The translations under genes were made by a program, and so were the position numbers. The notes under the pieces are model-generated. The model was not told the origin of the DNA, made no database searches, and saw nothing but the letters and a program-made list of their open reading frames with translations. Source: Meiothermus sp. QL-1 (GTDB lineage: Bacteria; Deinococcota; Deinococci; Deinococcales; Thermaceae). From it: 64,000 bases of DNA. The stretch lies in assembly GCF_003351145.1 (NCBI RefSeq), contig NZ_QQSV01000008.1, forward strand, positions 1-64,000, in the 5' to 3' direction. Position 1 is the first letter of the stretch. The number at the start of each line of letters is the position of its first letter. Of the stretch, positions 26,754-35,981 are shown piece after piece.

Positions 26754-27596
26754 GTGCGGGAGCCCAATTTCCTCAAGCGACTGGTGGAGTCGGCCCCCTT
26801 CAACCGGGTGGTCACAGCCCTCATCCTCCTGGCCGCAGCCCTGGTGGGCCTCGAGACCTACCCCGAGCTGCTGGATCACCCTGCCCTAACCACCCTGAAC
26901 CAGCTCGTGCTGGGGCTTTTCGCCCTGGAGGTCCTGCTGCGCTTTGGGGCCGAGTGGCCCCGGCCAGCCCGCTTCTTCCAAAACGGCTGGAACCTCTTCG
27001 ACCTGGGAATTGTGACCCTGAGCCTGCTGCCGGACCTGGGCGGCTATGCGGTGGCGGCGCGCATGCTGCGCCTGCTGCGGGTGCTTCGGCTCATCCGCAC
27101 CCTGCCCGACCTGCAGGTCATCCTGGGCGCCCTGTTGCGCAGCATCCCCTCCATTGGCTACGTGCTGGTGCTGATGCTCCTGTTGCTCTACCTCTACGCC
27201 GTGGCCGGGGTGTTCCTCTTTGGCCGCAACGACCCCTTCCACTTCGGCAACCTGCACACCGCGCTGCTCACCCTCTTCAGCATCCTGACCCTGGAGGGCT
27301 GGGTAGAGGTCTTCCGGGCGCAGTACTTCGGCTGCCAGCGCTTCACCCTGCCCGAGCCCGCCCTCTGCACCGAGCCCCAGGCCCAGCCCTTGGTGGCCAC
27401 CATCTACATGCTCTCCTTTGTGCTTCTAGGCACCCTGATCTTCCTCAACCTGCTGGTGGGCATCGTGGTAAACAGCATGGACGAGATGCGCAAAACCCTG
27501 CAGAAGCAAAGCTCCACCCAAAACAACGCCATAGAGCTGCTAGAGGCGAAGTTGCGGGAAGCGCAGGCCCTGCTGGAGCGGATTAAGCAGGGTTAG
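26754..27596 (+). CDS. Voltage-gated sodium channel, bacterial single-domain (NaChBac) type
   Basis: 280 residues from a GTG with TAATCT seven nt upstream. Six membrane segments: S1 about 18-36, S2 about 48-66, S3 about 82-97, S4 [19 protein letters not shown] with Arg every third residue, S5 [20 protein letters not shown], pore helix, filter TLEGW (179-183), S6 [20 protein letters not shown], then a C-terminal coiled coil ending IKQG. The filter differs from TLESW by Ser to Gly. Between filter and S6 it has about 16 extra residues with Cys194 and Cys205, not found in NaChBac. Works as a homotetramer. Confidence 0.88.
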   Translation: MREPNFLKRLVESAPFNRVVTALILLAAALVGLETYPELLDHPALTTLNQLVLGLFALEVLLRFGAEWPRPARFFQNGWNLFDLGIVTLSLLPDLGGYAVAARMLRLLRVLRLIRTLPDLQVILGALLRSIPSIGYVLVLMLLLLYLYAVAGVFLFGRNDPFHFGNLHTALLTLFSILTLEGWVEVFRAQYFGCQRFTLPEPALCTEPQAQPLVATIYMLSFVLLGTLIFLNLLVGIVVNSMDEMRKTLQKQSSTQNNAIELLEAKLREAQALLERIKQG

Positions 27597-27612
27597 ACCC
27601 TATGCTGGAAAG

Positions 27613-28770
27613 GTGCAGAGGGTTGTCGCCAAACCAGGCAAGGAGAAAAAGGTGCGCAACTTCTACCCCGGCCTCTTCGCCGACGAGCTGGCCGAGGCGC
27701 CCCCAAACCCCGGGGTGGTGCGGGTGTGCTCGAGCCAGGGCGAGCCCCTGGGCACGGGCTACTACGACCCCCAGAGCCGGGTAGCGGTGCGGGTCTACCG
27801 CTTTGAGGAGGGTCCCCTCGACCGCGCCTTCTTTTTCGGCCGCTTCCAGCGGGCCCAAAAGCGGCGGGCCGGGCTTGGCCCCTGCCACCGGCTGGTGCAC
27901 GCCGAGGCCGACGGCCTGCCCGGGCTGGTGGTGGACCGCTTCGGTGGGGTGCTGGTGGTCCAGGTGCGCAACCGGGCCATGGAGGCCCTGCGCGGGGTGT
28001 GGCTCCCCGCCCTGATCGAGGCTACCCAGCCCGGGGGCATCTACGAGCGCTCGGATGTGGAGGCCAGGCGGCTGGAGGGGCTGGAGGAGCGGGTCGGGGT
28101 GCTCTATGGGGTGGTGCCGCCGGTGCTCGAGGTGGAGGAGGACGGGCTTCTCTTCCCCATTCCCCTGGCGCTGGCCCAGAAGACCGGCTTTTACCTGGAC
28201 CAGCGGGAGAACCGGCAGCGGCTGGAGGCTATGGTGCGGCCCGGGGAGCGGGTGCTGGACGTCTACAGCTATGTGGGGGGGTTCGCCCTGCGGGCCGCCC
28301 GCCAAGGGGCCTATGCCCTGGCGGTGGACAAGGACCTGGAAGCACTCGGGGTGCTGGACCGCACAGCCGCCCGCCACGGCCTGCGGGTGGACATCCACCA
28401 GGGCGAGGCCCTGACGGTGCTAAAGCGGCTACTGGCGCAGAAAACTCCTCCCTTCCACCACGTACTGCTCGACCCCCCCACCCTGGTCAAGCGGCCCGAG
28501 GAGCTGCCCCGGGCCAAGCGCCACCTGGTCGAGGTCCTGCGCCTCGCCCTGAGGCTCTTGGCACAGGAGGGGTGGCTCTGGCTCTCTAGCTGCTCTTACT
28601 ACATCGGCCCCGAGGAGCTGCTCGAGGTGGCCCGCCGCGCCGCCGCCGACGAGGGCCGCCGCCTGCGGGTGCACGCCCTCACCCACAACCCCCCCGACCA
28701 CCCCTGGAGCCTGCACGTACCGGAGTCACTTTACCTCAAGACCCTGATCCTCCAGGACGACCCCCTATAG
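27613..28770 (+). CDS. Class I SAM-dependent 23S rRNA cytosine methyltransferase (RlmI/RlmO type)
   Basis: 385 residues from a GTG. An N-terminal PUA-like domain is followed by an EEHEC-type linker and a Rossmann methyltransferase: [13 protein letters not shown] (about 189-201), [16 protein letters not shown] (motif I), LLDPPTL (motif IV) and SSCSYYIG (motif VI). The pattern is that of RlmI of E. coli and, in Thermus, RlmO, which make 5-methylcytosine in 23S rRNA. Which cytosine is modified cannot be told from sequence. TATGCT lies six nt before the start. Confidence 0.85.
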   Translation: MQRVVAKPGKEKKVRNFYPGLFADELAEAPPNPGVVRVCSSQGEPLGTGYYDPQSRVAVRVYRFEEGPLDRAFFFGRFQRAQKRRAGLGPCHRLVHAEADGLPGLVVDRFGGVLVVQVRNRAMEALRGVWLPALIEATQPGGIYERSDVEARRLEGLEERVGVLYGVVPPVLEVEEDGLLFPIPLALAQKTGFYLDQRENRQRLEAMVRPGERVLDVYSYVGGFALRAARQGAYALAVDKDLEALGVLDRTAARHGLRVDIHQGEALTVLKRLLAQKTPPFHHVLLDPPTLVKRPEELPRAKRHLVEVLRLALRLLAQEGWLWLSSCSYYIGPEELLEVARRAAADEGRRLRVHALTHNPPDHPWSLHVPESLYLKTLILQDDPL

Positions 28771-28773
28771 ACC

Positions 28774-30006
28774 CTAGCACACCGCATCGGTGGGCTTGGG
28801 GTTCGCCAGACCAAACCAGGGGCGCAGCCAAAGGCCCACCCCGGTGCCCAGCAGGGCCATGCCGAGCCATACCCAGCCATGCAGGCTGAAGGAGGCCACC
28901 CCACCAATGTAGGCCCCGATGTTGCAGCCGTAGGACAGGCGGGCCCCATAACCCATCAGCAGTCCACCCACCACGGCGGCCAGCACCACCCTGCCGCCCA
29001 GGCGGGGATTCTTACCGAACAGCCCCGCCAGCGAGGCGCTCAAAAAGGCCCCCAGCAAAATGCCCAGGTTGGTGAGGGTCGTGGGATGGCCCAGCGGGGT
29101 GAGCGCCAGGGGCGACTGACCGTTCCAGTAGGTCCAGAAGGCCGGCTCGGCCAGGCCCAGGGCCTCCACCGCCTGCGAACCCCAAAGCGTAAGCCCGGCC
29201 GTTACCCCCCAGGGCCGCCCGCTCACGTAAAGCACCGCCGCGTTCAAAAGGGCCAGCACCAAGGCTGCTACCCACAAGGGCCAGCTTCCCCGCAGCACCC
29301 GGGCCCACCCCACGGCCCCCTCAGGGGCCTTCAGGGGCGGGGGCTGCCGCCTGCGAATTACCCACTCGGCCAGAAGAGCCAGGCCCCCCACCAAAGCCAG
29401 GGTCAGGGCCAGCGCCCCCCCAAGGCCCAGGTGCTCAGCCAGGGAGATGGGCGGAAGGCTGCCCGTTGCACCAGGCCCCATCGCCCAAAACTCCCAGTTC
29501 CAAGCCCCTATCACCGAGCCGGCTATAAAGCTGACCAGGGCGATAAAACCCACCAGGCTGCCGCTGCCGGTGGCATATAGCGTTCCTGAGGCACAGCCTC
29601 CGGCCAGTTGCATGCCTATGCCGAACAAAAAGGCCCCTATAAGCAGCCCTGGCCCAATGGGGGCCAGGTACCCCGCCAGCGGCTGGCCCCCAAGCCCCTG
29701 GCCCAGGGCAAAGAGCAGGGCAAAAAGCGAGGCTGTGACCGCCAAAAGCAGCATGTGGGCCTGCAAAGCCCGCCCCTGCCCCACGCTCAAAAGCTGGCGG
29801 AAAGCCGAGCTGAACCCAAAGCGGGCATGAAACAGGGTGAAGCCAAGCCCCACCCCCAAAAGCAGCAACAACCCCTGAACCGGTGGTAGCTGGCTCAACC
29901 CCCAGCCCAGCCCCAGCAGCCCTAGGGCCACCAGGCCGTACTGCGGCCGAAGTCCCGCTTGCCCCGGTAAAGTGCGTACCTCTCCGCTTCTGCGCAACAA
30001 AGACAT
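28774..30006 (-). CDS. YeeE/YedE (TsuA-type) sulfur-compound transporter
   Basis: 410 residues, about 10-12 membrane segments in two pseudo-symmetric halves. Each half has the cysteine motif of the family: LAGGCASGTLY and LSYGCNIGAYIGG. TsuA imports thiosulfate, passing it along conserved Cys residues. Substrate here is inferred to be thiosulfate or a related sulfur compound. No TusA-like protein is next to it. It is divergent from the riboswitch-metE unit, so two sulfur-related genes share a control region. Confidence 0.9.
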   Translation of the reverse strand: MSLLRRSGEVRTLPGQAGLRPQYGLVALGLLGLGWGLSQLPPVQGLLLLLGVGLGFTLFHARFGFSSAFRQLLSVGQGRALQAHMLLLAVTASLFALLFALGQGLGGQPLAGYLAPIGPGLLIGAFLFGIGMQLAGGCASGTLYATGSGSLVGFIALVSFIAGSVIGAWNWEFWAMGPGATGSLPPISLAEHLGLGGALALTLALVGGLALLAEWVIRRRQPPPLKAPEGAVGWARVLRGSWPLWVAALVLALLNAAVLYVSGRPWGVTAGLTLWGSQAVEALGLAEPAFWTYWNGQSPLALTPLGHPTTLTNLGILLGAFLSASLAGLFGKNPRLGGRVVLAAVVGGLLMGYGARLSYGCNIGAYIGGVASFSLHGWVWLGMALLGTGVGLWLRPWFGLANPKPTDAVC

Positions 30007-30136
30007 ACCCTAAAGCCCTCCTGGCCACTTTCCGCCCCGCGCGAGGCGGCAGTGGAAGACAGGCTAGCATAAATGACAAACTTTGTAAACTTATGGCCTT
30101 CTCTTGACCCCCACCCCAACCCGTGATAGCTTCCCT

Positions 30137-30345
30137 CGCAGGACACACCGCGTGTCCTGGCTGCTTTGCCAGGTCGACAGGCCTGGACGCTTCCGCTAGG
30201 AGGCGTTGGGGGAAGACCGGTGCGAGTCCGGCGCTGTCCCGCAACGGTAACCGGCCCCGTCCGGAAGCCCGAGTACCCACCCAGCAGCCCTCCCCCCAAG
30301 CCCTCGAGGTAAGGGCAAAGGTGGTGATGCCTGTGGACCCCTAGG
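30137..30345 (+). ncRNA. Cobalamin (adenosylcobalamin) riboswitch upstream of metE
   Basis: The conserved core is clear: GGGGGAAGACCGGTGCGAG, then TCCGGCGCTGTCCCGCAACGG, then GGAAGCCCGAGTACC at about 30,208-30,277. The 5' part carries peripheral stems, including AGGACAC/GTGTCCT at 30,141-30,159. Outer limits are approximate. About 90 nt of leader separate it from metE. By analogy with other bacteria, bound B12 should shut off metE, so that B12-dependent MetH is used instead. The expression platform is not obvious; no strong terminator was found. Confidence 0.92.
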
Positions 30346-30434
30346 AAGACACCGTAAAATCTGCGGCCCGCACCCGGGCTGCTTGGCTGGCGTTTCGGCG
30401 TAGTTGGTTCTCTTTTCTTAGAGGAACGAGGAAG

Positions 30435-32579
30435 ATGCAGGTAAGAAGCCTAGCCTTTGGTCTGCCCCGCCTGGGCCCAGAAAGGGAGTACAAGGGACTT
30501 TTAGAGGGCTACTGGTCCGGGAAGAAAAGCCGAGAAGAGCTGAAAAAGGGCCTGGAGAGCCTGGAGGCCCGCCGTCTGGAAGCCTACCGCGCCCATGTGG
30601 ACCTCTACCCCGTGGGGGAGATGAGCCTCTACGACCCCCTCCTGGACCTGGCAGTGATGACGGGGATTTACCCCATAGACCCCGGGGACCCAGAGGCCTA
30701 CTATGCCCTGGCCCGGGGCAGGGAGGCCCTTCCCCTCAGGAAGTGGTTTGGCACCAACTACCACTACCTTTCCCCCCGCCTCCCTGAAAGGCCCAGCTAC
30801 CGGCCCCACTGGAACAAATCCCTGGAGGCCTACCGCCGCCACCCAGAGGGCCTGCCCCACCTCCTTGGGCCCTACACCCTCCTGCGCCTGGCCCAAAATC
30901 CCCCAGAGGACCCCAGGACCCACCTGGAGGCCCTGGCCCAGGCTTACGCCCACTTCCTGGCGGAGCTCCGGGAGGCGGGCGCCCCCATGGCCCTTCTGGA
31001 GGAGCCTGCCTTGGGCTTAGACGGGGCCGAGGCCCATCTGGCCCACCTGGAGGGGGCTTACCGCCGCATGTTGGAAGCCTTGCCCCTGGTCCTCCTCACC
31101 CCCTACCTTTCCCCCAGGGCGGCCCTTGGGGAAAGGCTCTACGCCCTGCCCTGGAGGGGGGTGAGCCTGGACCCAAAGGAGGTGGCCTGGGAACACCTGC
31201 CCCGCCTGGGCCCCACCCCGGTCCTGCAGGTGGTGGAGGGGCAGGGGGTATGGCGCACTCCCCTTCTGGAGCTGGCCGAGAGGATTGGGAGGGCTTTGGA
31301 AGGCGGGGCTAAAGAGGTCTGGCTTGCCCCCCGGGCTCCCCTCTACCACCTGCCCTGGGCGGTGGGCGCCCCGCCCATGGGCCTTCAGGGCCGCCTGGCC
31401 TTTGCCCTGGAGCGCCTCCACGAGCTTTCCCTCCTCTCCCGCATGCTCCGGGGGGAGGAGGCGGCTTGGGAGGAGGCCCGGGCCTGGCGCCCCCCAGGGG
31501 AGCCTCCCCGCTTCCCCAAGCCCACCCTTCCCCCAAGCCCCAGGCCGCCCAGGGAGGAGAGGGTCCGAGCCCAAAAGGACCTGGCCCTGCCCCCCTTCCC
31601 CACCACCACCATCGGCAGCTTTCCCCAGACCCAGGACCTCAGGGCCCTGAGGGCCAAACGCCGGGAGGGGAAGGTGGGCGAGGAGGCCTACCAGGAGGCC
31701 ATCCGCCAGGCCATCGCCCGGACCATCCGCTTCCAGGAGGAGCTGGGCCTGGATGTGCTGGTCCACGGGGAGCCTGAGCGGAGCGACATGGTGGAGTTCT
31801 TCGCTGAGCGGCTGGAGGGCTTCTATACCCACCCCTCCGCCTGGGTCCTTTCCTACGGGAGCCGGGTCTACCGCCCTCCCATCCTGGCGGGGCCGGTGCG
31901 CCGGCGGCGGCCTTTGGTGCTGGAGGAGCTGCGGTATGCCCAAAGCCTCACCCCGAAGCCCGTGAAGGCTATCCTCACAGGGCCCATCACCCTGGTGGGC
32001 TGGAGCTACCTCCCCGAGGGCGTGAGCTTTGCTGAGACGGTCCTGAACCTGGCTGAGGCCTTAGGGGAAGAGGTGGCGGAACTGGAGCGGGCGGGTTTCC
32101 GCTTCCTGCAGATAGACGAGCCGGCCCTCCTGGAGAAGATGCCCCTCCGCACGGAGGAGCAGCCGGCCTATTTGGAATTGGTGCGGGAGGCCTTCTGGCG
32201 CACCGCCCGGGTGGGGCCCGGGGTGCAGGTGCACCTCCACCTCTGCTACTCGGACTACGCCGCCCTGAGGCCCTTCCTGGAGGCCATGGAGCCCGATGTG
32301 GTGAGCCTCGAGGCCGCCCGCCAGGACCCCCGCTTCCTGGAGGTCCTCTCTGGCCTAGGGCTGGCCTTGGGCCCAGGGGCCTTTGACGTGCACTCCCCTC
32401 TTCCCGTCTCCCCAGAGGAGATGGCGGAGCGCCTGCGGGCCTACGCCCGCTACTTCCCCCGGGGGCTTTGGGTTAACCCCGACTGCGGCCTCAAGACCCG
32501 GACCTGGCCCGAGGTGGAGGCCAACCTCAGGGCCATGGTGGAGGCCGCCCAAGCCCTGCGGTCTCGCTCGCAGAACTGA
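30435..32579 (+). CDS. metE: Cobalamin-independent methionine synthase MetE
   Basis: 714 residues, slightly shorter than E. coli MetE. Transfers a methyl group from 5-methyltetrahydropteroyl-triglutamate to homocysteine in the cytosol. N-terminal domain starts with FGLPRLGPEREYKGLLEGYW; the C-terminal domain begins near PPFPTTTIGSFPQT. The zinc ligands are present: His602 and Cys604 (HLHLCYSDY), Glu626 (VVSLEAARQD) and Cys684 (NPDCGLKTR). GAGGAACGAGGAAG is the ribosome site. Its codon style resembles the Thermus-like genes that follow rather than those before it. Confidence 0.95.
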   Translation: MQVRSLAFGLPRLGPEREYKGLLEGYWSGKKSREELKKGLESLEARRLEAYRAHVDLYPVGEMSLYDPLLDLAVMTGIYPIDPGDPEAYYALARGREALPLRKWFGTNYHYLSPRLPERPSYRPHWNKSLEAYRRHPEGLPHLLGPYTLLRLAQNPPEDPRTHLEALAQAYAHFLAELREAGAPMALLEEPALGLDGAEAHLAHLEGAYRRMLEALPLVLLTPYLSPRAALGERLYALPWRGVSLDPKEVAWEHLPRLGPTPVLQVVEGQGVWRTPLLELAERIGRALEGGAKEVWLAPRAPLYHLPWAVGAPPMGLQGRLAFALERLHELSLLSRMLRGEEAAWEEARAWRPPGEPPRFPKPTLPPSPRPPREERVRAQKDLALPPFPTTTIGSFPQTQDLRALRAKRREGKVGEEAYQEAIRQAIARTIRFQEELGLDVLVHGEPERSDMVEFFAERLEGFYTHPSAWVLSYGSRVYRPPILAGPVRRRRPLVLEELRYAQSLTPKPVKAILTGPITLVGWSYLPEGVSFAETVLNLAEALGEEVAELERAGFRFLQIDEPALLEKMPLRTEEQPAYLELVREAFWRTARVGPGVQVHLHLCYSDYAALRPFLEAMEPDVVSLEAARQDPRFLEVLSGLGLALGPGAFDVHSPLPVSPEEMAERLRAYARYFPRGLWVNPDCGLKTRTWPEVEANLRAMVEAAQALRSRSQN

Positions 32580-32627
32580 AATCCGGCCTACTCCTGCCCC
32601 GGCGCTCGTCGCTGGGGCCTCTTCCTC

Positions 32628-32677
32628 TTGACACAGAGAAAACTCTGGAATAAGTTAGGGCCAACCGACTGGTCAGT
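32628..32677 (+). promoter_or_regulatory. Promoter and TetR-type operator (site C) of the second liv operon
   Basis: TTGACA (32628-32633), 17 nt, TAAGTT (32651-32656), then ACCGACTGGTCAGT (32664-32677). The last element differs at two positions from the palindrome in front of tetR (46,384). Operator spacing from the -10 is the same as at the two other sites. Confidence 0.75.
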
Positions 32678-32754
32678 AGCGATGGGGTTTGCTGGGCAGG
32701 CAAAGGCCCGCACAAGCAACCCCCAGCAGAACCCATCCAGGAGGAGGTTCGGCC

Positions 32755-34050
32755 ATGAGCAGGGTTTGGATAGCAGCTCTCTCGGGTTTCGCGCTTTGGG
32801 CGGGAAGCACAGCCTCCGCCCAAACCCTCCGCATCGGTGTGGTGGGGCCCATGGCCTTCGTACAAGGTGAGCACACCTGGCACGGGGCCACCCTGGCGGC
32901 GGAGGAGCTCAACCGGGCGGGCGGGGTGCTGGTGGGCAACCAGCGCTACCGGATTGAGTTGGTGCGGGTGGACACCAACGAGATGACCAGCGTCACCGAT
33001 GCCGCCACCGCAGTGGAGAGGGCCATCACCGCCCAGCGGGTGGACTTCCTCATCGGGGGCTTCCGCAGCGAGGCGGTGCTGGCCATGACCGAGGTGGCCG
33101 CGGACTACAAGAAGCCCTTTATCATCACCGGGGCCGCCCTGGACGGCATCCTGGCCGGCCGGGTGGACCGCAACTACGAGCGCTTCAAGTACCTCTTCCG
33201 GGTGAGCCCCACCAAGTCCAGCGACCTGGCCCGTACCTCCCTCCTCCTCCTGGGGGAGGTGGTGCAGGCGGTGCGGCGGGACCTGAGGATTGAGCGGCCC
33301 AAGGTGGCCATCCTGGCGGAGCGGGCCGCCTGGGCGGACCCCCTGGTGGAGACCGCAAGCCGCCTCATCGCCGCCCCCCCGCCCCAGGGGTACGGGGCGG
33401 AGGTAGCGGGCACCTGGCGGCCCTCGGCCACGGCCACCGACGTGACCCCGGAGCTCACCGCCATCCAGCGGGCAGGGGCCCAGGTGATCTTCACCGTGCT
33501 CTCCGGCCCGGTGGGGGTGCCCTTCGGGCGGGATTGGGGCCGGCTCAAGATCCCCGCCGCCGCCGTGGGCATCAACGTGGAGGCCCAGCAGGAGACCTGG
33601 CTCAAGGCCACGGACAACCTGGGGGCCTACGTGGCCACCCTGAACACCCTGGCCCCGGCCGTGGCCATAAGCCCCAAGACCATCCCCTTCATCTCCAACT
33701 TTCAGGCCCGCTTCAAGCAGTTCCCCATCTACACCGCCAGCGGGGCCTACGGGGCGCTTTACATCCTGGCCGAGGCCCTGAACCGGGCGGGCACCACCGC
33801 CGCCGATGCGGTGGTGCGGGCCCTCGAGGCCACGGACTACACGGGTCCTGCGGGGCGCATCGTCTTTGACAAGACCCACGACGTCACCTGGGGGCCCGGG
33901 TACACCACCGGGCTTGGGGTGCAGTGGATCGGCGGGCGGATGCAGGCCTTCTGGCCCAGGCAGTGGCGGGTGGGGAACCAGACGGTGAGCTACGCGGGGG
34001 TGCAGCCCTACCAGCTTCCCCCCTGGGTGGTGGAGGCCTGGAGGCGGTAG
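32755..34050 (+). CDS. livK: ABC transporter substrate-binding protein, LivK type
   Basis: 431 residues with GGAGGAGG before the ATG and a signal peptide (MSRVWIAALSGFALWAGSTASA). Periplasmic-binding fold: LRIGVVGPMAFVQG, GATLAAEELNRAGGVLVG, DFLIGGFRSEAVLAMTEVA and AYGALYILAEALNRAG. Family members bind branched-chain amino acids, amides or aromatic acids; the ligand is not predictable here. First gene of an operon that also encodes permeases, an acyl-CoA ligase and ATPases, which points to a carboxylic acid rather than an amino acid. Operator site C lies upstream. Confidence 0.92.
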   Translation: MSRVWIAALSGFALWAGSTASAQTLRIGVVGPMAFVQGEHTWHGATLAAEELNRAGGVLVGNQRYRIELVRVDTNEMTSVTDAATAVERAITAQRVDFLIGGFRSEAVLAMTEVAADYKKPFIITGAALDGILAGRVDRNYERFKYLFRVSPTKSSDLARTSLLLLGEVVQAVRRDLRIERPKVAILAERAAWADPLVETASRLIAAPPPQGYGAEVAGTWRPSATATDVTPELTAIQRAGAQVIFTVLSGPVGVPFGRDWGRLKIPAAAVGINVEAQQETWLKATDNLGAYVATLNTLAPAVAISPKTIPFISNFQARFKQFPIYTASGAYGALYILAEALNRAGTTAADAVVRALEATDYTGPAGRIVFDKTHDVTWGPGYTTGLGVQWIGGRMQAFWPRQWRVGNQTVSYAGVQPYQLPPWVVEAWRR

Positions 34051-34914
34051 ATGCTTTCCGCCATCCTGGTCAACGGCCTGGTGCTGAGCGGCATCTACGG
34101 CATGCTGGCCCTGGGCTTCGCCCTCACCTACGGGGTGGCCCGCATCCTGAACCTGGCCCACACCGCCTTCTACATGGCGGCCGCCTACGGGCTCTTCTTC
34201 TTCCTGGGGCGGATGGGCTTTGCCCCTGCCGCCCTTTTGGCCTCCTTGCTGGTGCTCCTCATCGCCCTGGCGGCCTACAAGCTCCTCCTGGAACCCCTGA
34301 GGGAGCATGAGGCCACGGTCCTCATCGTCACCATCGCCCTGGCCCTCCTCCTGCAGGAGGTGGTGCTCCTCCTCTTCGGGGCCCACTTCCGCTCCGTGCC
34401 CGCCCTCCTGCCGGGGTTCGTGGAGGTGTTTGGGGTACGGGTGGCAGAGCAGGCCCTTCTGGCCCTCCTCTTCGCCGGGGTGGTCCTCCTCCTGGCCTGG
34501 GTCTTCCTGAAGGGGACGCGGCTTGGCCTGGGCATCCGGGCGGCGGCCCAGGACCAGGAGGCGGCGGAGCTGGTAGGCATCAGCCTCTCCCGGGCAGGGA
34601 ACTGGGCGGTGGGGCTTGGGGGCCTCCTGGCCGCCTTGGCCGGGCTGGCGGTGGCCCCCATGGCCACCCTCGAGCCCCACATGTGGAACGCTCCCCTGCT
34701 GGTGGTCCTGGCGGCGGTGGTCCTAGGGGGGCTAGGGAGCCTGCCCGGAGCCCTCCTAGGAGCAGTGGTCCTGGCCTTCGCCGAGGTGATGGTGGTGAAC
34801 CTGGTGCCGGGCGGGGCCTTTTTGCGCACGGCGGTGGCCCTCCTCATCCTGGTGCTGGTCCTGGTCTTCCGGCCCGAAGGGCTCTTCGGGACGGCCTTCG
34901 CGGAGGAGCGATGA
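34051..34914 (+). CDS. livH: ABC permease LivH (second system)
   Basis: 287 residues starting directly after the binding-protein stop. LivH features: YGMLALGFALTYGVARILNLAH and RAAAQDQEAAELVGISLSRA as the ATPase contact loop, with REHEATVLIVTIALALLLQE between. Pairs with the next permease. Overlaps it by ATGA. Confidence 0.92.
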   Translation: MLSAILVNGLVLSGIYGMLALGFALTYGVARILNLAHTAFYMAAAYGLFFFLGRMGFAPAALLASLLVLLIALAAYKLLLEPLREHEATVLIVTIALALLLQEVVLLLFGAHFRSVPALLPGFVEVFGVRVAEQALLALLFAGVVLLLAWVFLKGTRLGLGIRAAAQDQEAAELVGISLSRAGNWAVGLGGLLAALAGLAVAPMATLEPHMWNAPLLVVLAAVVLGGLGSLPGALLGAVVLAFAEVMVVNLVPGGAFLRTAVALLILVLVLVFRPEGLFGTAFAEER

Positions 34915-35981
34915 CGAGCCCCTTGCGCATCTGGTCCCTTCCCTGGACCCTGCGCTACCTAAGGCACGAGGTCCTGGCCCTTCCTGGGCGCACCGCGGCC
35001 CTCCTCTTCGTCCTCTTCCTCCTCCTCTTCCCCCTCTTCAGCCAGGACCCCTACCTCCTCAGGGTCCTCACCCTCACCGCCCTCTTCGCCCTTTACGCGG
35101 CGAGCTGGGACCTGCTTTCCGGGTATACCGGCCAGGTGAGCCTGGGGCACGCCTTCTTCTTTGGCCTGGCTGGCTACGCCTCCGCCATCCTGGGCCGGGA
35201 GCTGGGCCTTCCCCCGGCCCTCACCATCCCCTTGGGGGCGCTTCTCGCCACCCTGGCGGGGGTCCTGGTGGGCCTCCCCTCCCTGCGGCTTCGGGGGCCC
35301 TACCTCTCCCTGGTCACCCTGGCCTTCCCCATCATGGCCACGGGGCTCATCTTCCTCTTTCCCCGCTTCACCGGGGGGGAGCTGGGGCTTTCGGGCCTGC
35401 CCCGCCTGGGGCAGAGCCGGCTGGAGGAGTACTACCTGGTGGTGGGGATTTTCCTCCTTTCAGTCCTCTTCCTGTGGAAGCTGGCGGGCTCCAGGGTGGG
35501 CCTCTTCTTCCACGCCATCCGGGAGGACGAGGTGGCGGTGCGCATGGTGGGGGTGAACACCGTGCGCTACAAGCTCCTAGCCTTCGCAGTAAGCGCCTTC
35601 TTCGCGGGGCTGGCCGGGGGCCTGCACGCCCACTACCTCCGGGTGGCGGGGCCGGATAGCCTCTCCCTCTTCAACTCCATCCAGCCCGTAATCTGGTCGG
35701 TCTTCGGCGGCATCGCCACCATCTATGGTCCGGTGGCGGGGACCTTCCTCCTCTTTCCCTTCCTCGAGGCCCTGCGGGTGGCCGAGGAGCTCCGCATGCT
35801 GGCCTTCGCCCTCCTCATCCTCCTGGTCATGCGCTTCCTGCCCCAGGGGGTGGTCCGGGGGGCCTTGGAGCGGCTGGAGGAGGAGTGCCCCCGGTGCAAG
35901 GTGAAAAACGCCTTCACCCGTAAGGCCTGCCGGGCCTGCGGGGTGCCCATGCACCTGGAGACTAGGGAGGTCAAGCCATGA
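34911..35981 (+). CDS. livM: ABC permease LivM (second system) with C-terminal zinc ribbon
   Basis: 356 residues. The permease core (about 1-315) has LYAASWDLLSGYTGQVSLGH, RLRGPYLSLVTLAFPIMATG and AIREDEVAVRMVGVNTVRYK. After the last membrane segment the protein continues with CPRC...CRAC, Cys326, Cys329, Cys340 and Cys343: two CxxC pairs 10 residues apart, a zinc-ribbon layout. I know of no such tail on ordinary LivM. It would lie in the cytosol beside the ATPases. Overlaps both neighbours by 4 nt. Confidence 0.92.
   Translation: MTSPLRIWSLPWTLRYLRHEVLALPGRTAALLFVLFLLLFPLFSQDPYLLRVLTLTALFALYAASWDLLSGYTGQVSLGHAFFFGLAGYASAILGRELGLPPALTIPLGALLATLAGVLVGLPSLRLRGPYLSLVTLAFPIMATGLIFLFPRFTGGELGLSGLPRLGQSRLEEYYLVVGIFLLSVLFLWKLAGSRVGLFFHAIREDEVAVRMVGVNTVRYKLLAFAVSAFFAGLAGGLHAHYLRVAGPDSLSLFNSIQPVIWSVFGGIATIYGPVAGTFLLFPFLEALRVAEELRMLAFALLILLVMRFLPQGVVRGALERLEEECPRCKVKNAFTRKACRACGVPMHLETREVKP

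Noticed and set aside
32527-34680. 717-codon open frame on the minus strand
   Set aside because: Shadow of the livK/livH genes: antisense to strongly recognised proteins, rich in His/Gly/Pro/Gln as expected from high-GC antisense frames, and crosses two real genes.
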